Source: Aestuariicoccus sp032586235 (GTDB taxonomy: Bacteria; Pseudomonadota; Alphaproteobacteria; Rhodobacterales; Rhodobacteraceae). Taken from it: DNA of 19,362 nt. A program made the position numbers and the translations under genes. The stretch is from assembly GCF_032586235.1 (NCBI RefSeq), contig NZ_JAWHTD010000060.1, forward strand, positions 1-19,362, read 5' to 3'. The notes beneath the pieces are model-generated. The model did no database searches. It had not been told where the DNA came from and was given only the letters and a program-made list of their open reading frames with translations. Below are positions 1 to 7,538 of the stretch, piece by piece (the stretch's first letter is position 1; the number at the start of each line of letters is the position of its first letter).

Positions 1-88
1 TGTCTCTGCGGTTTCGTCGGCTCTGACGGCTGTTCACCGCCGTCCAGCGGTCATCTGATCATTTTGCTCAGATGTCTCAGAAGAGCCC
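1..88. repeat. Intergenic repeat, copy 1 (88 bp visible)
   Basis: This stretch is repeated at 7246-7333 with about 6 mismatches in 88 positions and no gap. Its 3' part is repeated again at about 16737-16785. It contains a hairpin with perfect 7-bp arms, CATCTGA at 52-58 and TCAGATG at 68-74, around a 9-nt T-rich loop. The match to copy 2 runs up to base 1, so the element probably extends upstream of the window. It lies beyond the 3' end of the LacI-family gene. No reading frame is shared by the copies in a way that suggests coding. It may be a dispersed non-coding repeat or a small non-autonomous mobile element. Confidence 0.8.
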
Positions 89-242
89 GCAGCGGTCGTT
101 CATGTTGCTATTTAGGACCGCACTACTTGGTAGACTATATTTGACCTAAAGCAGCCCCCTGCCGGAGTTGGCTGATGTAAATCGCTGGCTCGTAGGATGA
201 CGAAGCGTCCGCCCTTCGAGGGTCAATCAAAGAGTAGTGTGT
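89..242. other. Intergenic region downstream of the LacI-family gene
   Basis: This 154-bp stretch lies between repeat copy 1 and the stop codon of the minus-strand regulator. I see no gene in it and no convincing rho-independent terminator. A short CCCT-tcg-AGGG inverted repeat near 212-222 is too weak to call. Confidence 0.5.
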
Positions 243-1286
243 TCAAGTTGCAGCCAGGTCGAACGGCCTGAACTTGCACGGTATCAGCACCGGCTCATGA
301 GGCGTTTCCGGTTTGCCGATGAGATCGAAGACTGTCGCGAGCATGCCGCCGACATCCTGTTCGATCATCCCGATGTTCCCCGGCAGAAAGGCGCCGAAAG
401 GGTCCCAATCGAAGCACCCGTAGCGGACATATTCGGCACCTGACTCGAGTTGGCTCTGCCAACGGACAACCCCTTCGAGTGAGATGGTCGAATTGACGAA
501 TAGACCGGACGGTGCGTCAGGGACAAATCCCGCAAGGGCGGCGGCAGCCCTCTCTGCGGAGTAGCCGTTCGCTAGGATGTAAGACTCTGGCACCTCGATC
601 AAACGACTCCGGTGCTCTTCAAGGAATCCTTCCAGACGCGCCGCCGTGTTGTGATCGGCAAGGCGCCCCCCTACGAACCGTAGCGGCCCGGTATGGCCGA
701 ACGCACGGTCGAAATGATCGAGGATCGAGGCAGTCAGGGTTCGTGCGCCCGAAAAGTTATCGGAAATGACCGAGGGCGCGCCTTTACCGGGGAGGTCGAG
801 ATTTATCGATTGAACGCCGGCTGCGTCGCAGAACGACGAGATACGGTCAGGGTCAGTCGCGCCAGTCGAGATGAGGCATTCAGCCTGATACGAAACCAGC
901 TCTTTCGCGGCTTCGAATTCGAGTTCAGGATCACGCTGCGTGCAGGTGACGACAGGAAAATAGCCCTTTGCCCGGGCCAAGGCTTCAAACTGCTCCGCAA
1001 TTTCGCCGAAATAGCGGTTGTCATACTTCGGAACGATCATGCCTATGATGTGGGAACGTTCGCGGCGCAGAAGGCTGGCCTGAACATTGACGGCGTAACC
1101 GTGCTCATCCGCCAACTTCATGACCCGCTCGGCCAGTTTCTGACTGATTCGCCGCTTTTTCCATGTTCCGTTGAGGACGGAGCTGACGGCGCTCGGCGAT
1201 GCCCCTGCCAGTTGAGCAAGGTCGTAGATTGTTGTTCTCTTTGCGCCTTTTTCCATCCTGCCCTTTGGACCCGGGGTGTCAGCCAT
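243..1286 (-). CDS. LacI-family transcriptional regulator, probable ribitol operon repressor
   Basis: A 347-residue protein of normal LacI-family length. Residues about 19-40 (TIYDLAQLAGASPSAVSSVL) form the N-terminal helix-turn-helix. Residues about 66-78 correspond to the hinge helix that inserts into the minor groove of the operator. The rest is a periplasmic-binding-protein-like effector domain (HIIGMIVP at the start of its first strand). It is divergent from the ribitol transport and catabolic operon, with three tandem CG-centred palindromes between them, so local control by ribitol or a derivative is the natural inference. The start is uncertain: ATG at 1286 gives a 10-residue extension, and ATG at 1256 (MEKGAKRTTIYD) would place the HTH closer to the N-terminus, as is usual. 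Family assignment is certain; the ligand is inferred from context. Confidence 0.93.
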   Translation of the reverse strand: MADTPGPKGRMEKGAKRTTIYDLAQLAGASPSAVSSVLNGTWKKRRISQKLAERVMKLADEHGYAVNVQASLLRRERSHIIGMIVPKYDNRYFGEIAEQFEALARAKGYFPVVTCTQRDPELEFEAAKELVSYQAECLISTGATDPDRISSFCDAAGVQSINLDLPGKGAPSVISDNFSGARTLTASILDHFDRAFGHTGPLRFVGGRLADHNTAARLEGFLEEHRSRLIEVPESYILANGYSAERAAAALAGFVPDAPSGLFVNSTISLEGVVRWQSQLESGAEYVRYGCFDWDPFGAFLPGNIGMIEQDVGGMLATVFDLIGKPETPHEPVLIPCKFRPFDLAAT

Positions 1287-1311
1287 ACCTCAATTCAGAA
1301 GGATGTTGACC

Positions 1312-1375
1312 TAGTTCAATCGATGGTGCAACCTTGCTCAATCGATGGTGCAAAATTGCTCAATCGATTGCGTAT
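1312..1375. promoter_or_regulatory. Three tandem LacI-type operators, 22-bp period
   Basis: Three copies of a CG-centred near-palindrome lie at 1312-1331, 1334-1353 and 1356-1375, with centres exactly 22 bp apart. The middle copy, TTGCTCAATCGATGGTGCAA, pairs at 8 of 10 symmetric positions. The third contains the perfect 10-bp palindrome CAATCGATTG. The 22-bp units beginning at 1317 and 1339 differ at only two positions. A central CpG flanked by A/T is typical of LacI-family operators (PurR and CcpA sites are examples). The array sits 26 bp upstream of the lacI-type start and about 130 bp upstream of the binding-protein start, where it could control both. I could not identify -35/-10 elements with confidence. 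Confidence 0.8.
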
Positions 1376-1504
1376 GAGGAGGATGCGCAGGGAGGCATGC
1401 GAAAAGCTTAGGGAAACCTCGCTTGATTGGGCGGGTTTCAGCCGCGCAACTCCCCGCACCCTCTCCGCTCGGGCGGACGCAATAACTGTTTGGAGGAGAC
1501 ACAA

Positions 1505-2539
1505 ATGAAAAAGACGACTTCCCTTGCGGCGCTTGCGATCGCCGCAACCATGTTCGCATCGGCCGCCGCCGCACAGACGGTGGCGTTTCTCATGCCGGAC
1601 CAGGCTTCGACCCGTTACGAAGAGCATGACTGGCCCGGCTTTCAGGCCGCGATGGGCGAGCTCTGCCCCGACTGCAAACTGATCTACCAGAACGGAAATG
1701 CCGACGTGGCGCTGCAGCAGCAGCAATTCAATTCGGTCATCGCTCAGGGTGCCAGTGTCGTCGTTCTTGACCCGGTGGACTCGGCCGCAGCGGCTGCTCT
1801 GGTCGAGATCGCTCGGTCTCAGGACGTAAAAGTCATTGCCTATGACCGGCCTATTCCCGACTCCCCTGCAGACTTCTACGTGTCCTTCGACAACGAAGGC
1901 ATCGGCTATGCGATCGCTCAATCGCTCGTCGAACACCTGCAGGCCGAGGGTGTGCCGGAAGGTGCCGGCGTTCTTCAGATCAACGGATCGCCCACGGACG
2001 CGGCGGCAGGGCTGATCCGCGACGGCATCGACCGCGCGCTGGACGCGTCCCCCTATGTCACCATGTCCGAGTTCGACACTCCGGACTGGGCGCCCCCGCG
2101 AGCCCAGGAATGGACCGCCGGCCAGATCACGCGCTTCGGTGCCGATATCAAGGGCATCGTTGCTGCGAATGACGGCACGGGTGGTGGTGCTATTGCCGCA
2201 CTGAAAGCGGCAGGCGTCGATCCGCTTCCGCCAGTCACGGGCAACGACGCGACAATCGCGGCACTGCAGCTCATCATCGCGGGCGACCAGTACAACACGA
2301 TCTCCAAGCCGTCCGAGATCGTCGCCGCGGCTGCAGCTGACGTTGCTGTCAAGCTGCTCAATGGCGAGACGCCCGAGGCGAGCACAACGCTCTATAATAC
2401 GCCTTCGCAACTCTTCGTGCCGGCCGTTGTGACACAGCAGAACATAAAGGAGCTGATTTTCGACGCGGGCATCCAGTCGGCGGACGAAGTCTGCACCTCT
2501 GAATATGCTGCGGCCTGCGCCGAACTTGGTATCCAGTAA
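1505..2539 (+). CDS. Sugar (ribitol) ABC transporter periplasmic binding protein
   Basis: A 344-residue type-1 periplasmic binding protein of the RbsB/FrcB/XylF family (Peripla_BP_4 type). The ATG at 1505 was chosen because GGAGGAG (1492-1498) precedes it at good spacing and the protein then begins with a classic signal peptide: MKK, a hydrophobic Ala-rich core, and cleavage near AAAAQ-T at about residues 23-25. The mature part opens with VAFLMPDQASTRYEEHDWPGF, and YDRPI at about residue 118 is typical of pentose/polyol binders. It is the first gene of an operon with ATPase, permease, ribitol dehydrogenase and D-ribulokinase, so it should capture ribitol or a related pentitol in the periplasm. 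The family is sure; the ligand is inferred from the downstream enzymes. A strong hairpin follows the stop. Confidence 0.92.
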   Translation: MKKTTSLAALAIAATMFASAAAAQTVAFLMPDQASTRYEEHDWPGFQAAMGELCPDCKLIYQNGNADVALQQQQFNSVIAQGASVVVLDPVDSAAAAALVEIARSQDVKVIAYDRPIPDSPADFYVSFDNEGIGYAIAQSLVEHLQAEGVPEGAGVLQINGSPTDAAAGLIRDGIDRALDASPYVTMSEFDTPDWAPPRAQEWTAGQITRFGADIKGIVAANDGTGGGAIAALKAAGVDPLPPVTGNDATIAALQLIIAGDQYNTISKPSEIVAAAAADVAVKLLNGETPEASTTLYNTPSQLFVPAVVTQQNIKELIFDAGIQSADEVCTSEYAAACAELGIQ

Positions 2540-2551
2540 GCGCGTATTCCT

Positions 2552-2576
2552 GCGCGGCGCCCTACCGGCGCCGCGC
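2552..2576 (+). terminator. Intra-operon GC hairpin after the binding-protein gene
   Basis: Perfect 10-bp arms GCGCGGCGCC (2552-2561) and GGCGCCGCGC (2567-2576) enclose a 5-nt loop. There is no downstream T tract, so it is more likely an mRNA 3'-end stabiliser or partial attenuator than a full terminator. Such hairpins after binding-protein genes allow excess binding protein over membrane components. The ATPase gene starts 25 bp later. Confidence 0.75.
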
Positions 2577-2601
2577 GACCAAATCATGGGAGGAGATGGT
2601 C

Positions 2602-3408
2602 ATGACAAGGCAGAGTGCCGGCCCTGAGACCGGTGAACTCATTCTTCGGCTGAGAGGGGTCGGCAAGCAATTCGGCGCCGTGACCGCACTCGAAGACATC
2701 GAACTTGACATCCATGCAGGCGAGGTCGTCGCCCTCGTGGGGGACAACGGAGCCGGGAAGTCCACGCTGGTCAAAGTACTTGCCGGAGTTCATCAGCCGA
2801 CCTCCGGGACGATCGAGTACCTCGGGAAGCAAGTCACGCTCGACACGCCGGGCAAGGCGTTAGAGATGGGTATTGCCACTGTGTTCCAGGATCTTGCGCT
2901 CTGCGAAAATCTGGATGTCGTCGCCAACCTCTTTCTCGGCCACGAAATTTCTCCTTGGCGCATGGACGAGGTGCAGATGGAAGTCCGCGCCTGGACGCTT
3001 CTTCAAGAACTGGCCGCGCGCATCCCTTCCGTGCGGGAACCGATTGCGTCCCTGTCCGGCGGTCAGCGCCAGACGGTCGCCATCGCACGGTCCCTGCTGC
3101 TCGATCCGCATATCATCATGCTGGATGAACCCACCGCCGCGCTTGGAGTCGCGCAAACCGCCGAGGTTTTGAACCTCATCGAGCGCGTCCGCGATCGCGG
3201 CCACGGTGTCATCCTGATCTCGCACAACATGGAAGACGTACGTGCGGTCGCAGATCGCATCGTTGTCCTGAGGCTCGGGAAGAACAACGGTGTATTCACT
3301 GCCGATACGTCGCACGAGGAACTTGTCGCCGCAATTACCGGGGCGAGCGAAAACTCCGTTTCGCGCCGCGCTGCCCGGAAAACCCAAGAAGTCGAGGCAC
3401 AGCCATGA
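2602..3408 (+). CDS. Sugar (ribitol) ABC transporter ATP-binding protein
   Basis: A 268-residue ABC ATPase with one nucleotide-binding domain, like FrcA, rather than the duplicated ~500-residue RbsA/XylG type. From the ATG at 2602, Walker A is GDNGAGKST (residues 47-55), the Q-loop glutamine is Q96, the signature is LSGGQRQ (151-157), Walker B is IIMLDEPTA (171-179), and a switch His follows in ILISHNMED. Start 2602 is preferred over ATG 2596 because the Shine-Dalgarno sequence GGGAGGAG (2588-2595) would abut 2596 but sits 6 nt from 2602. The stop overlaps the permease start in an ATGA. Two copies should dimerise to power the permease. Family certain; substrate from operon context. Confidence 0.94.
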   Translation: MTRQSAGPETGELILRLRGVGKQFGAVTALEDIELDIHAGEVVALVGDNGAGKSTLVKVLAGVHQPTSGTIEYLGKQVTLDTPGKALEMGIATVFQDLALCENLDVVANLFLGHEISPWRMDEVQMEVRAWTLLQELAARIPSVREPIASLSGGQRQTVAIARSLLLDPHIIMLDEPTAALGVAQTAEVLNLIERVRDRGHGVILISHNMEDVRAVADRIVVLRLGKNNGVFTADTSHEELVAAITGASENSVSRRAARKTQEVEAQP

Positions 3409-4640
3409 CACAGCCCACCCAATTGGACCGCGCCGACACACGTGTGCGCCATGACGCAGGACTGGCCGGCGCGCTGCGCGGCTTCATCGACCAGGTACGC
3501 TCCGGCGATCTGGGTATGCTGCCCGTAATCGTGGGGCTGCTCCTGATTTCGACTGTGTTCAGCACGCTGAACCCCATCTTTCTAGCCCCGAACAACCTTG
3601 TGAACCTTCTTTTTGATGCTGCTGCGGTCGGCTTTATCGCGCTTGGTGTTGTCTGCGTGCTGTTACTTGGTGAAATCGACCTCTCGATCGGTTCGATGAG
3701 CGGCCTTGCTTCGGCAATTACCGGCGTCCTCTGGGTGAATGCCGGTTTCCCTCTGCCGCTTACCATTATTGCGGTTCTGGTTACTGGGGCACTCGTCGGC
3801 CTGCTCTACGGCTTTCTTCGCAATCAGTTCGAGATGCCGAGTTTCGTCGCGACTCTCGCAGGTCTACTCGCGCTTCTGGGCCTGCAGCTTTACCTTCTCG
3901 GCCCGACGGGATCGATCAACATGCCCTTCACCTCGTCGCTGGTGCGGTTCGGGCAAATCCTGATCATGCCCGCTTGGGTGTCTTATCTGGTAGCGCTCGT
4001 GCCAGGCGCGCTGATCGTGATCGGCGCTATGCAAACGAACAACCAAAGGCAAGCCGCCAATCTTTCATCGGGGGGCATGAGCGTGCCGCTGACCAAGGCA
4101 GCCCTCCTGACGGCCGCATTGGTCTTTGCCGTCTACTACCTTGAGCTGGGACGGGGCGTGCCGTGGATGTTCGGCGTCTTTGTCCTTTTCGTCGCGATGC
4201 TGAACTACGCCCTGACGCGCACGAAATGGGGCCGCTCCATGTTCGCTGTCGGCGGCAATGCCGAAGCGGCGCGCCGGTCCGGTATCAACGTCAAGCGCAT
4301 CCGGCTCTCGGCTTTTGTCGTGTGCTCGACCTTTGCGGCGCTTGGCGGTGTTTTCGCGGCTGCCCGCCTTGCCTCGGCCAGCCAGCAGGCGGGCACGGGC
4401 GACGTAAACCTGAACGCCATCGCAGCGGCGGTTATTGGCGGAACCTCTCTCTTTGGTGGGCGCGGTTCTGCTTGGTCGGCGCTGCTGGGCGTCCTCGTTA
4501 TCATGGCGATCTCGAACGGTCTGACGCTGCTCAATCTCAGCTCGTCCTTGCGCTACATGATCACCGGGGCTGTTCTCGCCATAGCCGTAATTGTGGACTC
4601 GCTCGCACGCCGTTCGCGCGCAAGCCATGGTCGCGCCTGA
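3405..4640 (+). CDS. Sugar (ribitol) ABC transporter permease
   Basis: A 411-residue integral membrane protein of the RbsC/XylH/FrcC branched permease family (BPD_transp_2). An N-terminal cytoplasmic stretch of about 40 residues precedes many hydrophobic segments. The family motif GEIDLSIGSMSGL (about residues 89-101) lies in the second hydrophobic region, and NAEAARRSGINVKRIR (about 285-300) is the cytoplasmic coupling loop that docks on the ATPase. GGTSLFGGRGS follows near residue 346. At 411 residues it is longer than RbsC (~320) and close to XylH (~390). Its start overlaps the ATPase stop by 4 nt, implying translational coupling. Transport of ribitol is inferred from neighbours. Confidence 0.93.
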   Translation: MTQPTQLDRADTRVRHDAGLAGALRGFIDQVRSGDLGMLPVIVGLLLISTVFSTLNPIFLAPNNLVNLLFDAAAVGFIALGVVCVLLLGEIDLSIGSMSGLASAITGVLWVNAGFPLPLTIIAVLVTGALVGLLYGFLRNQFEMPSFVATLAGLLALLGLQLYLLGPTGSINMPFTSSLVRFGQILIMPAWVSYLVALVPGALIVIGAMQTNNQRQAANLSSGGMSVPLTKAALLTAALVFAVYYLELGRGVPWMFGVFVLFVAMLNYALTRTKWGRSMFAVGGNAEAARRSGINVKRIRLSAFVVCSTFAALGGVFAAARLASASQQAGTGDVNLNAIAAAVIGGTSLFGGRGSAWSALLGVLVIMAISNGLTLLNLSSSLRYMITGAVLAIAVIVDSLARRSRASHGRA

Positions 4641-4656
4641 GGCAGGGAGAAAACGG

Positions 4657-5385
4657 ATGACCGGAAAACTCGTAGGCAAAACCGCCGCCATTACAGGCGC
4701 GGCCTCCGGGATCGGGCTCGAATGCGCGCGTATCCTGATCGAGGAAGGCGCCCAGGTCGTGCTTGTCGACCGGGCCAAGGACAGGCTTGGCGCACTCTGC
4801 GCCGAGCTCGGCGAGCAGGCACACCCGCTTGTGATAGATCTTTTCGACGGGCCGCAGGTTTCCTCGATGTTGAAGGACATTGAGGCACTCGTCGGACCGC
4901 TCGACATATTCCATGCGAATGCCGGGGCGTATGTGGGCGGAGCAGCAGCAGAAGGCGATCCGGATCAGTGGGACAAGGTCCTGAACCTGAACGTCAATGC
5001 CGCGTTCCGCTCGGTGCAGGCGGTGCTGCCCGCCATGATCGAGAGGAAATCCGGGGACATTGTCTTCACTAGTTCCGTCGCGGGCGTCGTGCCCGTGGTG
5101 TGGGAACCGGTCTATACGGCATCGAAATTCGCTGTGCAGGCGTTCCTACATTCAACCCGGAGACAGGTTTCGCAATACGGCGTCCGCATGGGCGCCGTCC
5201 TCCCAGGGCCAGTCGTCACGGCACTGCTGGACGACTGGCCCAAAGAAAAGATGGAGGAAGCTCTCGCGAATGGCTCGCTGATGCAGCCCCGCGAAGTCGC
5301 CGAGGCGGTGCTGTTCATGCTGACCCGCCCGAAAGGCGTTGTCATTCGCGACCTCGTGATCCTTCCCAATAGCGTCGATCTGTGA
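4657..5385 (+). CDS. rbtD: Ribitol 2-dehydrogenase (short-chain dehydrogenase)
   Basis: A 242-residue classical SDR oxidising ribitol to D-ribulose with NAD. It carries TGAASGIG (residues 13-20, dinucleotide binding), D38 at the end of beta-2 (favours NAD over NADP), HANAG (86-90), Ser139/140, and catalytic YTASK (Tyr153, Lys157). Segments such as GAASGIGLECAR, DIFHANAGAY, VVPVVWEPVYTASKFAVQAF, VLPGPVVTALLDDWPK and the C-terminal VILPNSVDL match, as I remember it, the Klebsiella ribitol dehydrogenase sequence almost residue for residue. That goes well beyond generic SDR similarity. The ATG at 4657 was chosen over the upstream in-frame ATG at 4591 because the latter lies inside the permease gene and GCAGGGAGA (4642-4650) is a good ribosome-binding site for 4657. 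It is followed closely by the kinase. Confidence 0.9.
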   Translation: MTGKLVGKTAAITGAASGIGLECARILIEEGAQVVLVDRAKDRLGALCAELGEQAHPLVIDLFDGPQVSSMLKDIEALVGPLDIFHANAGAYVGGAAAEGDPDQWDKVLNLNVNAAFRSVQAVLPAMIERKSGDIVFTSSVAGVVPVVWEPVYTASKFAVQAFLHSTRRQVSQYGVRMGAVLPGPVVTALLDDWPKEKMEEALANGSLMQPREVAEAVLFMLTRPKGVVIRDLVILPNSVDL

Positions 5386-5411
5386 CGCCAAGACCAAGCG
5401 GGAGTGGAAAC

Positions 5412-7043
5412 ATGACAGCATCACCGGACCCGAAAGACAATTACCTCGTGGGCGTTGACGTCGGAACGGGAAGCGCTCGCGCTGGCGTCTTTACTGCGAG
5501 CGGCCGGATGTTGGGATCGGGCAAGCGCGCGATCTCGATCCACCGCGAGGGCGGAAACATAGTCGAGCAGTCTTCCGAGGATATCTGGCAGGCGGTAGCG
5601 CATTCGGTGCGCGCTGCGATCGCCGCCTCGGGTGTCGATCCCGAAAAAATCGTGGGCATTGGCTTCGACGCCACCTGTTCGCTCGTTGTCCTTGGAAAGA
5701 ACGGGAAGCCCTTGCCCATCGGCGATCCTGCGCATCCCGAACGCAATGTCATCGTCTGGATGGATCATCGCGCCATCGAGCAGGCCGAGCGCATTAACGC
5801 GATAGGACACCGCGCGCTGGATTATGTCGGCGGCCGCATCTCTCCCGAGATGGAGACGCCCAAACTCCTATGGCTCAAGGAAAACAGGCCGGAGATCTAT
5901 GCGCAGGCATGGCAGTTCCTCGACCTGACCGACTTCCTGACATGGCGGGCCACGGACGATCTGTCACGATCGATCTGCACGGTTACCTGCAAATGGACCT
6001 ACATGGGCCACGAGCGCTCGTGGGACCGCAGCTATTTCGAAGCGATCGGGCTGGGCGACATTGCAGAAAGCGGCTTCGAAAGGATCGGTGCCTCGGTCGT
6101 CGATGTCGGTTCGCCTTTGGGCGAAGGACTGACATCGAAAGCTGCCGCGGATTTCGGCCTTCCCGCCGGGATCGCAGTGGGCGCGGGACTGATCGACGCC
6201 CATGCAGGCGGCATAGGATCGGTCGGAGCTAAAAACGGCGGCGGAGCCGAGGCCAACCTTGCCTATGTCTTTGGCACCTCTTCTTGCACAATGACGACGA
6301 CCCGCGAACCAGTCTTCGTGCCGGGCGTCTGGGGGCCGTACTTCTCGGCGATGATCCCGGGTGCGTGGCTCAACGAGGGCGGCCAGTCTGCCGCCGGCGC
6401 TGCGATCGATCAGTTGCTCGAATTCCATCCCCACGCGTCCGAAGCACATGCAGAGGCGGCGCGCAACGAACAGTCTCTTCCCTCGTGGCTTGCTCAACAT
6501 GCTGAAGAGCGTCTGAAAAACACCACGAACGCTGCAGAACTGGCGCGCGGACTTCACGTCGTGCCGGAGTTTCTGGGAAACCGCGCGCCCCATGCCGATC
6601 CGCATACGCGAGCGGTGATCGCAGGTCTTGGCATGGAACGCGGCCTCGACAGCCTTATCGCGCTCTACATCGCCGGCCTTTGTGGGATCGGCTACGGGCT
6701 GCGTCAGATCATTTCCGCGCAGACAAAGGCCGGCGCTACGGTCGATCAAATCGTCATTAGCGGTGGTGCCGGCCGAAGTGACATGATCCGACAGCTTCTG
6801 GCCGATGCGACCGGCGTCACACTTGCCGCTCCTGCAACCGAGGAACCTGTCCTGCTCGGGTCGGCCATCCTCGGAGCCGTCGCAGGTGGGCTGTACGATG
6901 ACGTCCCTACCGCGATGGAACAGATGACGGCTTTTGCCCAAACCTACGAGCCGCAAGGCGGGGAAGCGAAGGTATTGCACGACGCCCGTTTCGGAGTCTT
7001 CGAAGGCCTTCAATCCATCGCCCGCGAGGCTGCAAAGGTTTGA
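5412..7043 (+). CDS. rbtK: FGGY-family D-ribulokinase
   Basis: A 543-residue carbohydrate kinase, in the usual size range for ribulokinases. DVGTGS (residues 16-21) is the phosphate-1 motif. TCSLV (88-92) is, to my knowledge, the signature of the D-ribulose-specific FGGY clade that includes human FGGY. WMDHRA (116-121) binds sugar. GLIDAHAGGIGSVG holds the catalytic Asp, and VISGGAGRSDMIRQLL with the following PATEEPVLLGSAILGA is the C-terminal ATP site. The likely reaction is D-ribulose + ATP -> D-ribulose 5-phosphate, feeding the pentose phosphate pathway. Start 5412 is taken because AGCGGGAGTGG (5397-5407) precedes it; the in-frame ATG at 5382 overlaps the dehydrogenase end. Last gene of the operon. 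L-ribulose activity is less likely given the ribitol dehydrogenase beside it. Confidence 0.9.
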   Translation: MTASPDPKDNYLVGVDVGTGSARAGVFTASGRMLGSGKRAISIHREGGNIVEQSSEDIWQAVAHSVRAAIAASGVDPEKIVGIGFDATCSLVVLGKNGKPLPIGDPAHPERNVIVWMDHRAIEQAERINAIGHRALDYVGGRISPEMETPKLLWLKENRPEIYAQAWQFLDLTDFLTWRATDDLSRSICTVTCKWTYMGHERSWDRSYFEAIGLGDIAESGFERIGASVVDVGSPLGEGLTSKAAADFGLPAGIAVGAGLIDAHAGGIGSVGAKNGGGAEANLAYVFGTSSCTMTTTREPVFVPGVWGPYFSAMIPGAWLNEGGQSAAGAAIDQLLEFHPHASEAHAEAARNEQSLPSWLAQHAEERLKNTTNAAELARGLHVVPEFLGNRAPHADPHTRAVIAGLGMERGLDSLIALYIAGLCGIGYGLRQIISAQTKAGATVDQIVISGGAGRSDMIRQLLADATGVTLAAPATEEPVLLGSAILGAVAGGLYDDVPTAMEQMTAFAQTYEPQGGEAKVLHDARFGVFEGLQSIAREAAKV

Positions 7044-7245
7044 GCAGAGCCATGTGATCCTGCACCGGATGCATATGCGACCCAGGGGTAAATAGAGCTC
7101 TTTGAGTGGAACTGATCTTGATCAGTTTCGACCGGTCAGCACTTCAGGTCGGCGGTCTTCCCTTGAGGGTCTGCTTGGTCCGCAAGCCGGACCTAACCTC
7201 GATTACGGCGAACGTCTGGAGCCGGTGAAAGCCGTCGTTCGAGCG
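7044..7245. other. Intergenic region after the ribitol operon
   Basis: No gene is visible. An 18-bp palindrome AACTGATC-tt-GATCAGTT lies at 7110-7127, and a GGTCCG-caagc-CGGACC hairpin at 7177-7193. GGCGAACGTCTGGA at 7207-7220 reappears with one change at 16686-16699 upstream of repeat copy 3, so the repeat element may begin here. No T-tailed terminator was found after the kinase stop. Confidence 0.5.
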
Positions 7246-7333
7246 TGTCTCTGCGGTTCCGTCGGCTCTTACGGCTGCTTACCGCCGTCTAGCGGTCATC
7301 TGATCATTTTTCTCAGATGTCTCAGAAGAGCCC
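7246..7333. repeat. Intergenic repeat, copy 2 (88 bp)
   Basis: A direct repeat of bases 1-88 with about 93% identity and the same orientation. The hairpin arms CATCTGA (7297-7303) and TCAGATG (7313-7319) are unchanged, and the single loop change (G to T) is unpaired. Copies 1 and 2 therefore bracket the whole LacI-ribitol module. Confidence 0.85.
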
Positions 7334-7538
7334 AAACCTCCCAAATCCTTCATCACGCTCAAATAAGCACTAAGCGCCAATAGCCGACATTGGTGCCATT
7401 AGGGGTGGCCCAGAACGGTCGTTGAGGGGCATCCTTCGTTTCTGCGGCGCGGCCCCGCCGGATGAGACATTCGCTGCGCCTGCACAATCTGGCAGGAGCT
7501 GTTTCAAAGTCTGCAAGACATTAATGTCGTAGGCAGTT
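7334..7538. other. Intergenic region, no gene seen
   Basis: No supported coding sequence. A perfect 12-bp palindrome GACATTAATGTC occurs at 7517-7528. It could be a regulator site, but a single short palindrome is weak evidence. Together with the doubtful frame at 7539-7988, almost 1 kb between the kinase and LysR genes has no well-supported gene. Confidence 0.45.

Noticed and set aside
52..74. The CATCTGA hairpin as a rho-independent terminator of the LacI-family gene.
   Set aside because: It recurs at unrelated gene ends as part of a larger repeat, its 7-bp stem is weak, and no T tract follows; it is treated as repeat structure.
803..814. A fourth possible LacI operator (reverse complement TTCAATCGATAA) inside the regulator gene.
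   Set aside because: It matches the array core over 10 bp (TTCAATCGAT), but the 20-bp window around it has little symmetry and it encodes ordinary regulator residues. A chance match is likely.
1306..1311. TTGACC as a -35 element for the ribitol operon.
   Set aside because: No acceptable -10 sequence lies 16-18 bp downstream, and the position would put the start of transcription inside the operator array without other support.
1316..2587. Long minus-strand frame (423 codons) over the binding-protein gene.
   Set aside because: The plus strand encodes a clear signal peptide and binding-protein fold; the antisense translation is Arg-rich with no motif, as expected for a shadow frame in GC-rich DNA.
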